From JBGCED01 sp045106055 (GTDB lineage: Bacteria > Pseudomonadota > Alphaproteobacteria > CBDDJK01), in assembly GCA_045106055.1 (NCBI GenBank), contig JBGCED010000123.1, positions 1 through 35,134 of the forward strand: a stretch of 35,134 bases of DNA, in the 5' to 3' direction. The translations under genes and the position numbers were made by a program. This document shows, one piece after another, positions 17,602-23,837 of the stretch (position 1 is the stretch's first letter; every line of letters begins with the position of its first letter). The notes beneath the pieces are model-generated. The model saw nothing but the letters and a program-made list of their open reading frames with translations, was not told where the DNA came from and ran no database searches.

Positions 17602-18042
17602 ATGGCAGGCGGGCAGCTTTATAATCCACGATCAAAAACAGGCGCAGGGGGCAGGGCGCGCCATCGCCCCATGTCGGAAATTAATGTTACGCCTTTTGTG
17701 GATGTAATGCTGGTTTTGCTGATTATTTTTATGGTTACCGCGCCGTTAATGACGGTGGGTGTGCCTGTGGATTTACCCAAAACCAAGGCCGCCAACATGA
17801 ATGAGGTTACAGAACCTTTGGTAGTTTCCCTGCGCGCAGATGGCACAATTTTTGTTCAAGAAACACAGATTGACTTGGTTGGACTTGCCCCTAGATTGCT
17901 GGCGATTGGGCAAAATAACACGGAATTGCGTATTTTTATCCGCGCCGACCAAGCTTTGAATTATGGGCAGGTGATGCAGATTATGGGACGGATTACCGAA
18001 GCTGGCTTTAACAAAGTCGCGCTGCTTGCGGAAAATCCTTAA
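17602..18042 (+). CDS. tolR: Tol-Pal system protein TolR
   Basis: TolR is the periplasmic partner of TolQ, with a single membrane helix and a peptidoglycan-binding domain. The 146-residue protein contains the signature MSEINVTPFVDVMLVLLIIF, in which the membrane-embedded Asp acts in proton conduction, followed by APLMTVGVPVDLPKT. The C-terminal RADQALNYGQVMQIMGRITEAGFNKVALL is typical. The ATG lies three bases after the tolQ stop, and tolA begins nine bases after the tolR stop, so the three are almost certainly one transcript. Confidence 0.95.
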   Translation: MAGGQLYNPRSKTGAGGRARHRPMSEINVTPFVDVMLVLLIIFMVTAPLMTVGVPVDLPKTKAANMNEVTEPLVVSLRADGTIFVQETQIDLVGLAPRLLAIGQNNTELRIFIRADQALNYGQVMQIMGRITEAGFNKVALLAENP

Positions 18043-18051
18043 TATAGTGTA

Positions 18052-18963
18052 ATGATAAAGCATGCGAAGAATCCCTATGCCATACAGCGTGTTAAGGCGA
18101 AATGGCAAGCGCAAACTCTGTTAAAGCGGTCTATGCTTATATCGCTGGTTGCGCATGTTTTTTTGGTTGTTGCGCTGATCTTGGGACAGCCAGATTTTGA
18201 TCGTGATCCAATTGATCTTGGCAGCGCGATTGAGGTTTCTTTTGTGAATATTCAAGATGATTCACCAGAGCCTGCGCCCCTGCCACCAAAAAACACGCCA
18301 CCACCACCACCACCTCCCACTGCTTCGCCCGTGCCACCTGCGGTTCAAGAATTATCCGAATTTGTTGAATTTCCGCAACAAGCTGAGCCTGAACCCGAAC
18401 CGCCGCCCACGCCGCCAAAACCGCCGCCCCCCTTACCTGCGCCGCCCGCACCAAAAACGCCGCCAAAGCCCGCAGCACCGCCGCAGCCCAGCTTTGCCAG
18501 CAGCTTGAAAAATTTACAAAAGGAATTAGAGGAAACACAAGCGCCGCCGCCCATAGAAGATCGCGCTGAGAAAGAGGAAACAAAGCCATCGCTTGCCGAA
18601 CTGGTCGCGCGTGCAGCCCAGCAGGCACCGCAAACAGAACCCGCCAGAACGCAGCCCCTATCGCCAACAGGGCTTAAAGATGATGAGCTTTCTAGGGTGC
18701 GTGATCAGGTCATTCGCTGCTGGAATCCGCCTGTTGGTGCGCGCGATGCGAATTTAATGCGGGTGGTGATTGAAGCCCAAATCAGCCCCGATAAACAGGT
18801 TTTATTTGCAAAAATCGCCGATAGATCAAACGAAACCAGCGCAGCCTTTGCAGAAAGTGCGCTGCGCGCGGTGCTGGTATGTAAAAAACTTGATCTGCCT
18901 GATGGCAAATATGCGATTTGGAACAGGCTTAACCTTGTCTTCACCCCTCAAGATATCCAATAA
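18052..18963 (+). CDS. tolA: Tol-Pal system protein TolA
   Basis: TolA links the TolQR motor to Pal/TolB at the outer membrane. The 303-residue protein has a short cytoplasmic N-terminus, one membrane helix (about residues 27-46), a long Pro/Ala/Glu-rich periplasmic linker (about 70-200, in place of the helical linker of E. coli) and a C-terminal TonB/TolA-like domain starting near LKDDELSRVRDQVIRCWNPP, with the conserved Cys pair in IRCW and LVCKK. The last 100 bases of the gene are repeated at 19051-19150. The expected tolB and pal do not follow; the next intact genes are a toxin-antitoxin pair. The linker is coded by CCA/CCG runs prone to slippage. Confidence 0.9.
   Translation: MIKHAKNPYAIQRVKAKWQAQTLLKRSMLISLVAHVFLVVALILGQPDFDRDPIDLGSAIEVSFVNIQDDSPEPAPLPPKNTPPPPPPPTASPVPPAVQELSEFVEFPQQAEPEPEPPPTPPKPPPPLPAPPAPKTPPKPAAPPQPSFASSLKNLQKELEETQAPPPIEDRAEKEETKPSLAELVARAAQQAPQTEPARTQPLSPTGLKDDELSRVRDQVIRCWNPPVGARDANLMRVVIEAQISPDKQVLFAKIADRSNETSAAFAESALRAVLVCKKLDLPDGKYAIWNRLNLVFTPQDIQ
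18864..18963 (+). repeat. Direct repeat copy 1 (tolA 3' end)
   Basis: These last 100 bases of tolA recur 187 bases downstream (19051-19150) with no indels and two mismatches: V codon GTG versus GTT and P codon CCT versus CCC. The repeat ends exactly at the TAA stop codon in both copies; flanking sequences differ on both sides. Confidence 0.95.
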
Positions 18964-19001
18964 CTGTTTTTTAGATTGAGTTGCGCTTGCGCTTTTTTTA
19001 C

Positions 19002-19046
19002 GCATTTTCGCACCGTAAAACCGGTACCCACTTTTACTGAAAATGC
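19002..19046. repeat. 45-bp palindromic intergenic repeat (alphaproteobacterial REP/RPE-like)
   Basis: The element is bounded by exact 8-bp inverted ends GCATTTTC (19002-19009) and GAAAATGC (19039-19046), and its core reads AAAACCGGTACCCACTTTT. This core and the ends resemble a dispersed intergenic palindromic repeat that I recall from many alphaproteobacterial genomes. It lies exactly between the two tolA 3'-end copies and touches the second copy to within four bases. Confidence 0.6.
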
Positions 19047-19050
19047 TTGA

Positions 19051-19150
19051 GCGCGCGGTTCTGGTATGTAAAAAACTTGATCTGCCCGATGGCAAATATG
19101 CGATTTGGAACAGGCTTAACCTTGTCTTCACCCCTCAAGATATCCAATAA
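19051..19150 (+). pseudogene. Direct repeat copy 2: displaced 3' fragment of tolA
   Basis: The fragment encodes the last 33 codons of TolA, in frame and ending in the same TAA, at 98 of 100 bases identity to tolA. An ATG at 19043 in the same frame would give a 35-residue peptide, but it has no ribosome-binding site and part of the codons come from the palindromic repeat. It is best regarded as a remnant of recombination or integration at the tolA 3' end. Both base differences are synonymous, which hints that the two copies diverged while each completed a working tolA, although two changes are too few to prove it. Confidence 0.85.
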
Positions 19151-19204
19151 GCAAGTCATTAGCGATGACAGGCTTTTTTAAGCGGTCAAACGCTTTCTTT
19201 ACAC

Positions 19205-19233
19205 TTGACAATCATACGGCAATGCAGTATAGT
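19205..19233 (+). promoter_or_regulatory. Strong sigma-70-type promoter of the toxin-antitoxin pair
   Basis: A perfect -35 TTGACA (19205-19210), 17-base spacer and TATAGT (19228-19233) precede the toxin ATG at 19241 by only seven bases. The expected transcription start is at or within one base of that ATG. ACACT (19201-19205) and AGTGT (19231-19235) form a short inverted repeat around the promoter that could be an autoregulatory operator. Confidence 0.75.
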
Positions 19234-19240
19234 GTGTGGT

Positions 19241-19522
19241 ATGGAAATTGAATTTGATAAAAATAAGAATAACAGCAATTACACAAAGCACGGCGTTCAT
19301 CTGGATTTGGCGAAAGAAATATTAAAAGATACAAACAGATTGGATGTTTTGGACACTCGCTTTGATTATGGTGAAGATCGCTTTATTGCATATTCATTAT
19401 ATAGGAACATCGTTTGGGTTTGTATATATACAATTCGCGGTAATTGCTATCGTATTATCAGCCTAAGGAAAGCACATGATAAAGAAAAACACAGATATCG
19501 CACCGCCCCCAGAGCATTTTGA
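19241..19522 (+). CDS. brnT: BrnT-family toxin (RelE-like ribonuclease fold)
   Basis: The 93-residue protein matches the BrnT family: it opens MEIEFDKNKNNSNYTKHGV (the family's F-D-x-x-K-x-x-x-N-x-x-KHG motif), continues with an acidic middle (DVLDTRFDYGEDRF) and ends with the basic RGNCYRIISLRKAHDKEK strand-helix. BrnT toxins are RelE-fold RNases that inhibit translation and are neutralised by a DNA-binding partner encoded next. The frame opens further at 19205, but that start lies in the promoter. There is no ribosome-binding site before the ATG, and the promoter predicts a leaderless mRNA. It overlaps the antitoxin gene by 47 bases. Activity is inferred from family only. Confidence 0.8.
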   Translation: MEIEFDKNKNNSNYTKHGVHLDLAKEILKDTNRLDVLDTRFDYGEDRFIAYSLYRNIVWVCIYTIRGNCYRIISLRKAHDKEKHRYRTAPRAF

Positions 19523-19781
19523 TCCTGACACACCATTGACAGATGATGAATTTGAAAAAGGCAGGGCGGCTTATCTTGCTTACAGCACAAGAAAAGCAAC
19601 AGGGCTTTCGCAATCTGCTTTTGCCGCAAAATACGGAATCCCAGTTGCAACGCTAAGAGATTGGGAGCAGGGCAGAAGACGCCCCGACAAAACAGTTCAA
19701 AGCTATTTGCGCGTGATTCAAAAAATACCTGATGAAGCCGCAAACGCTTTGGTTTCTATGTTAAAAACAGAAATCATATAA
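19476..19781 (+). CDS. XRE/HTH antitoxin partner of the BrnT-like toxin
   Basis: A 101-residue protein with an N-terminal acidic tail (PEHFDPDTPLTDDEFEKG), which could contact the toxin, and a helix-turn-helix domain (about residues 42-80: ATGLSQSAFAAKYGIPVATLRDWEQGRRRPD) of the XRE/Cro type. The classical BrnA antitoxin has a ribbon-helix-helix domain instead, so this is a non-classical pairing of BrnT-like toxin with an XRE partner. AAGGAA lies five bases before the ATG, a much better start signal than the toxin has, which would favour antitoxin synthesis. It probably represses the promoter at 19205. The closest familiar relatives are HigA/NadS-like regulators. Confidence 0.8.
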   Translation: MIKKNTDIAPPPEHFDPDTPLTDDEFEKGRAAYLAYSTRKATGLSQSAFAAKYGIPVATLRDWEQGRRRPDKTVQSYLRVIQKIPDEAANALVSMLKTEII

Positions 19782-19844
19782 TAAAGCGGTGTTGGGGATT
19801 TTTAAGGTTTGACGGCAATCAAAGCCTCTGTTAATGATTTAAAG

Positions 19845-20042
19845 ATGGGTTCTAAGCTTGCGTTAAACGCGCTGGATTAATAGGGAATACGGTAAAGACT
19901 ACTATTTATATAGGTTTTGATCCGTAACTGCCCCCGCAACTGTAATGAATGTATTTTTAATAATGTTGGTCACTGGTTAGACTTAAAAAAAACTGGGAAG
20001 ACCGCATTGATGTTTATCATTCACTAAGTCAGGAGACCTGCC
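19845..20042 (+). ncRNA. Cobalamin (adenosylcobalamin) riboswitch
   Basis: The leader shows the conserved blocks in order: AATAGGGAATACGG (19887-19900), CCGTAACTGCCCCCGCAACT (19922-19941), CTGGGAAGACCG (19993-20004) and the B12 box AAGTCAGGAGACCTGCC (20026-20042). It directly precedes cbtB, as expected for cobalt transport genes repressed when cobalamin is plentiful. The B12 box itself contains AGGAG eight bases before the ATG at 20044, so ligand-stabilised folding could block ribosome binding directly. There is no terminator before cbtB, favouring translational control. The 5' boundary is approximate. Confidence 0.92.
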
Positions 20043-20043
20043 C

Positions 20044-20304
20044 ATGAAAAATCTGGTTAAATCGCATCGGGTGGATGCTTGCTTAAGGATGAATAACATG
20101 AATAATAACACACAAATCACGCATACACAAAACACGGCGAATGCTAATGTTGCTTTAAATGCAAAAACAAAGGCATTGCTGCCAATTATTGCAGCAATGG
20201 CAATCGGGCTTGGGGCATTATTTCTGTCGGGTCACGCACAATCATCTGCATTGCATGATGCAGCCCATGATGTGCGCCATGTTGCGGGTTTTCCCTGCCA
20301 TTAA
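20044..20304 (+). CDS. cbtB: Cobalt transporter subunit CbtB
   Basis: CbtB is a small single-helix membrane protein that always travels with CbtA and is thought to help take up cobalt for cobalamin synthesis. The hydrophobic helix is at KALLPIIAAMAIGLGALFLSG and the C-terminal histidine motif LHDAAHDVRHVAGFPCH is diagnostic. From this ATG the protein has 86 residues; the start has AGGAG inside the riboswitch B12 box. An in-frame ATG at 20098 has AAGGAT seven bases upstream and would give 68 residues, nearer the family's usual length, so the start is uncertain. cbtA follows after 37 bases. Confidence 0.9.
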   Translation: MKNLVKSHRVDACLRMNNMNNNTQITHTQNTANANVALNAKTKALLPIIAAMAIGLGALFLSGHAQSSALHDAAHDVRHVAGFPCH

Positions 20305-20341
20305 TCCTTACTGATTAAAACATCATCAAAGATCAATCAGT

Positions 20342-21064
20342 ATGTTCACACGCATCTTAGTGAGCGGTCTGTTTGCGGGCGCAATCGCAGGGATCGTTGC
20401 AAGCATTTTGCAGCTTTATTTTGTGCAACCGATTTTGCTGCACGCCGAATTATATGAAGCGGGCGCGCTGGTGCATCTTGCGCAAGCGGGCTCTGCTAAT
20501 ATGATTGCCGAATTGCGCGGGTTTGATCCTGCGCGCGATCTTTTAACGATTGGCTTTACGCTTGTGATTTATGCAAGCTATGGCTTGCTGATAAATTGTG
20601 CGATTGCACTTCGCCATATTAGAGGGCATTTGGCATTGCCGCATCAAGGCATCTTATGGGGGCTTGCGGGCTTTTTTGTGCTTCAGCTGATGCCCGCGCT
20701 GGGGATGCCGCCGCAAGTGCCAGGGGCGGCGACGCTTGCGATTGAGCCGCGCCAATTTTGGTGGGGGCTAACCGTGATTTGTTCGGCGGCTGGGCTGTGG
20801 CTATTTGCGTTTGCGCCGTTTAAATTTCATGCATCGCCCCCCTTAAATGCCAAGCTGAATAAGGCGGTTGGCGTGCTGCTTATTTTAATTCCGCATGCTG
20901 TTGGTGCGCCGATGGCGGATATGTTTTACGGGTCTGCACCCGCTGAAATTGGGTCATTCTTTAGCAGCGCAGCGCTGGGGGTTAGCTTTATCGGCTGGGC
21001 GGTGCTTGGCATGGGCTGTGTTTATTTTTGGAATCTTGAAGCGGACATAAAAAATGAAAAATAG
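20342..21064 (+). CDS. cbtA: Cobalt transporter subunit CbtA
   Basis: CbtA is the multi-pass subunit of the predicted CbtAB cobalt transporter. The 240-residue protein has about six membrane segments, and the conserved CbtA segments are visible: an N-terminal helix with internal GxxAGxxA motif, LLTIGFTLVIYASYGLL, the loop PALGMPPQVPGAATLAIEPRQFWW, and the late IPHAVGAP. The riboswitch upstream of cbtB and pairing with CbtB strongly support a B12-related cobalt role, although transport activity in this family rests mostly on comparative genomics. Its stop overlaps the start of a small His-rich membrane protein gene by 11 bases. Confidence 0.92.
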   Translation: MFTRILVSGLFAGAIAGIVASILQLYFVQPILLHAELYEAGALVHLAQAGSANMIAELRGFDPARDLLTIGFTLVIYASYGLLINCAIALRHIRGHLALPHQGILWGLAGFFVLQLMPALGMPPQVPGAATLAIEPRQFWWGLTVICSAAGLWLFAFAPFKFHASPPLNAKLNKAVGVLLILIPHAVGAPMADMFYGSAPAEIGSFFSSAALGVSFIGWAVLGMGCVYFWNLEADIKNEK

Positions 21065-21197
21065 ATCATTGGGGCTGCTGGCAATCGGTTTTATTTTTGG
21101 TGCATTATTTGGCTTTATGGTGGCTGCCAGCAATGGGGTCAATTTTGGCTTGCATGACCATGACCATGATCATAAGGGTGAACAGAGTCGTAATTAA
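21054..21197 (+). CDS. Small membrane protein with His-Asp metal-binding-like tail, in the cbt operon
   Basis: This 47-residue frame starts inside the last codons of cbtA (11-base overlap, implying translational coupling). It encodes one hydrophobic helix (LGLLAIGFIFGALFGFMVAA, residues 6-25), a short Asn/Gly linker and a tail HDHDHDHKG (residues 34-42) that looks made for binding a divalent cation. It fits the role of an accessory to CbtAB, for example collecting cobalt at the membrane face, but I do not know a named family for it. It is likely under the same cobalamin riboswitch. No other gene shares the region, and the coding is compact. Confidence 0.75.
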   Translation: MKNRSLGLLAIGFIFGALFGFMVAASNGVNFGLHDHDHDHKGEQSRN

Positions 21198-21279
21198 CCC
21201 TTTATAAAGCTTGTAGAATCACAAGAATCGTGCATAACAAATAATCCATTTATTTTTGACTTTTATCATTGGTTTATTC

Positions 21280-23721
21280 ATGTTGCAGACTCTCTCAAAT
21301 TATTCTCATTTCTTGCCGCAGCAAGTGCCGCTTGTTCTTATCCTTATGGTTATCCTGTTGCTGTTGCTGATCATTCTGATTGCAGCCATGGCTGCGCTAT
21401 TGGTGATGGTAAGGCGGCTTAAAGCACAAAATATTGATATAAAACAAGCGGTCGATTCGCAAGAAACATGGTTAAAATCAACCAGCGAGGCTCCAAATGA
21501 AATGATTTCTAGCCTTAGAAGTCAGCTAAAGAAGCAAGCGGCGTTATTAACCGAAACTGCAATTTTGGTTGCAAATGACATTGAGCAAACCTGTAACCGC
21601 ATTGATGATACGGGGGAACGAATGCAAACCCGCGCCAAAGAAAGCGCGCGTTACGGCGAAGATATTCACGAAATGCTGGTCAATACGGTAACCCGCATGG
21701 ATGGGATGAATAAGGCTTTGCAAAATTCAGCGGAAAGTCTTGAAACGCGGGTCATTGGTCATGTTGAAACCATGTCAGGAGAGACAAAGCAATTATCCGA
21801 TTTGGTGGAATCCATTGATCAAACCACCCAAAGGCTGGAACAAGAATCGGCAAGCGTTCAAACTGCTGTTGGTCAATGCGATGATGAATATCGCCGCATT
21901 GCAGATGATTTGCGGATTAATGGCAGTCAATTTGTGGATCAGCTGGATGAAGCGACAAAGCATCATCAGCATGAAGCCGAGCAAAGCCATCAAAAGATGC
22001 AGCAAGTGATTGCGCAATTGCAAGATACCAAGCAAGCCTTAAACACCGAAGCCAGCGCGATTGCGCTTCAAATTGAAAGCCAGCGCGGGGATTTGGCGGC
22101 AACTGCTGCGCAAGCCAAAAAAGGTTCAGAAGCACTTGGCGCATTATTGGATGAAAAATTAAACCAAATCACCCATACCAACGAAGAAATAAATGGCCGC
22201 ATTGGCAATAGCGCCGATAATTTACAAAGATTACATGGCGGACTTAACCAAATGGTCGAGCATTTATCCGCCCATGCGATTGAGATTGAACAAAGATTAT
22301 TCACCCATAGCGAGGATGCGGTCGCCAAATTGGGGCATCATGTGCAAGGCTATATTGAAGCGGTTAACCCTGTATTGCAGCAAGCGCACGGCTTTGCGGA
22401 ACGAATGGATATGCAAACCCAGCAGCTTGGCGTGATTGGAAACCAAGCGGAAGCGCAAAGCAATCGCTTGGGCGAAATGTTGAATGCCAGCAATTCGCTT
22501 CAAACGGCGCTTGATCAACAGCTGCAAAAGCTTGATCAGCTGAAAAACCAGTTGGAGCTTGCGCGTCAATCCGTTCAAGAGATAACGGAAGGATCGGTTG
22601 AGGCACTTGAAAATACTGGAAAATCCACCAGTGAGCGCGCGCGGCAAGTGGGTGAGTTTCTTAACCGCCACGCCCAAGCCTTAACCAAGATGATTGATGA
22701 TGTTTCAGGAAAATTAAGCGCAAGCGGTTCTGAATTTTCAAAACAAATTGGCAGCTTGAACGAAGCATCGGGCGAAGCGCTGGCGCATTTGGATCAATTT
22801 GCGCAGCGTCTTGACATGCAATCCGAACGGCTAACCTCCAGCTCGGTGGCTGCGGGGCTGCAATTTTCGGATCATCAATCCATGCTTGAAAATCTTTCGG
22901 TGCGCTTGACAAATGTTGCCAATGATACGGGGGAATTGCTGGGCGATGCCTTAACTGCCTTTCAAAAGAGCGAAGATAAATTAAGCGGCAGCCAAGAAAA
23001 AATTATGCAGGGCTGGGAAAAAATCGCCGAGCGAATGCGCTTGCAAATCGAAGAGATTAATGAAATTCATCAACATGCCGATTTGCAGCTGAATAACATT
23101 AATGAAGGGCTGTCAGGGCAGCGCGATTGGCTGCAACAAACCATTGATTTTGCTGATGGTGGACTGTCGCAGCTGCTTGATTCCATTCGAGATGAATCGG
23201 TGCAATTATCGGATGTGATGGATCAAATTAATGCCCATGTTGGAAAAGCATCGCTTGCGATAGATCAAAAAATTGTGACTTTGAATGAAACGGGCAAAGC
23301 CAGCCTTGATCAGGCTTTGGCGGTACGCGATCAATATGAAGTGGAATCGCGCGATCTGTTTAACCGCACCAGCCGCCATATTATTGAGGATTTAAATTCA
23401 ATTTCCATTGACCTAACCCGCGCGCTTGAAGGCGAAGTGCCAGAAGCCGATTGGCGGCGTTATATTAAGGGGGATCGCACCATTTTCAGCCGCACCTTGT
23501 TGCGCAATCGCCAAGATGCGCTTATTCGCAAAATTGCCGAACGGGTCAGGGGCGATAATGCGATGCGCGGCTATGTCAGCCGTTATGTTGAATTATTTGA
23601 TCAGCTGTTAAAGGGCGCATCAAAATCGGATAGCGAGAATTTGCTGCATGCAACCTTTTTAACTTCGGATGTGGGCAAGCTTTATGTTATTTTAAATCGG
23701 GCACTAGGCAAAGAAGAATAA
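21280..23721 (+). CDS. Large membrane-anchored coiled-coil protein (alphaproteobacterial, function unknown)
   Basis: The protein (813 residues from this ATG) has a strong N-terminal membrane helix (about residues 16-46, LVLILMVILLLLLIILIAAM) and then about 640 residues of Gln/Glu/Ala/Leu-rich heptads, predicted as long coiled coil. It ends with a compact conserved-looking domain from ITEADW-like WRRYIKGDRTIFSRTLLR to LLHATFLTSDVGKLYVILNRALG. Similar C-terminal domains occur, as I recall, at the end of long coiled-coil proteins of other Alphaproteobacteria that are annotated only as 'kinesin-like' or 'ATPase'. No nucleotide-binding motif is seen. The architecture resembles polarity or division scaffolds such as TipN, but this is only an analogy. 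A TTG at 21256 is an alternative start. Confidence 0.7.
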   Translation: MLQTLSNYSHFLPQQVPLVLILMVILLLLLIILIAAMAALLVMVRRLKAQNIDIKQAVDSQETWLKSTSEAPNEMISSLRSQLKKQAALLTETAILVANDIEQTCNRIDDTGERMQTRAKESARYGEDIHEMLVNTVTRMDGMNKALQNSAESLETRVIGHVETMSGETKQLSDLVESIDQTTQRLEQESASVQTAVGQCDDEYRRIADDLRINGSQFVDQLDEATKHHQHEAEQSHQKMQQVIAQLQDTKQALNTEASAIALQIESQRGDLAATAAQAKKGSEALGALLDEKLNQITHTNEEINGRIGNSADNLQRLHGGLNQMVEHLSAHAIEIEQRLFTHSEDAVAKLGHHVQGYIEAVNPVLQQAHGFAERMDMQTQQLGVIGNQAEAQSNRLGEMLNASNSLQTALDQQLQKLDQLKNQLELARQSVQEITEGSVEALENTGKSTSERARQVGEFLNRHAQALTKMIDDVSGKLSASGSEFSKQIGSLNEASGEALAHLDQFAQRLDMQSERLTSSSVAAGLQFSDHQSMLENLSVRLTNVANDTGELLGDALTAFQKSEDKLSGSQEKIMQGWEKIAERMRLQIEEINEIHQHADLQLNNINEGLSGQRDWLQQTIDFADGGLSQLLDSIRDESVQLSDVMDQINAHVGKASLAIDQKIVTLNETGKASLDQALAVRDQYEVESRDLFNRTSRHIIEDLNSISIDLTRALEGEVPEADWRRYIKGDRTIFSRTLLRNRQDALIRKIAERVRGDNAMRGYVSRYVELFDQLLKGASKSDSENLLHATFLTSDVGKLYVILNRALGKEE

Positions 23722-23837
23722 TATAAACAGGAATTATGTGGTTGAAATCACAGCCTATTTCTTGCCCCCCTTTACAAACAAATAAAGATTTGCCATATTC
23801 AATTTATATTTTCATTTCTGAATAAATATTTACAAGA

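Noticed and set aside
18137..18667. 176-codon minus-strand frame opposite tolA
   Set aside because: It is a by-product of the proline-rich coding of tolA, giving Gly/Ala-rich low-complexity protein on the other strand.
16765..18963. ExbB-ExbD-TonB instead of TolQ-TolR-TolA
   Set aside because: The third protein lacks the TonB-box-binding features, and the TolR N-terminal motif and TolA C-terminal domain fit Tol better. No TonB-dependent receptor gene is near.
19205..19240. Upstream extension of the toxin gene to 19205
   Set aside because: The extended start is the -35 box itself, and the added residues do not match the BrnT N-terminus.
19805..19829. Bulged hairpin between the antitoxin gene and the riboswitch as a terminator
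   Set aside because: The stem is short with a bulge and is not followed by a T-run; I could not separate it from a possible part of the riboswitch leader.
21200..21209. CTTTATAAAG palindrome after the cbt operon as a terminator
   Set aside because: The palindrome has no loop and no U-run; a 10-base AT palindrome is easily due to chance.
23722..23837. Glycine riboswitch before gcvT
   Set aside because: None of the conserved glycine-aptamer blocks is visible, and the gap is too short for a tandem aptamer.
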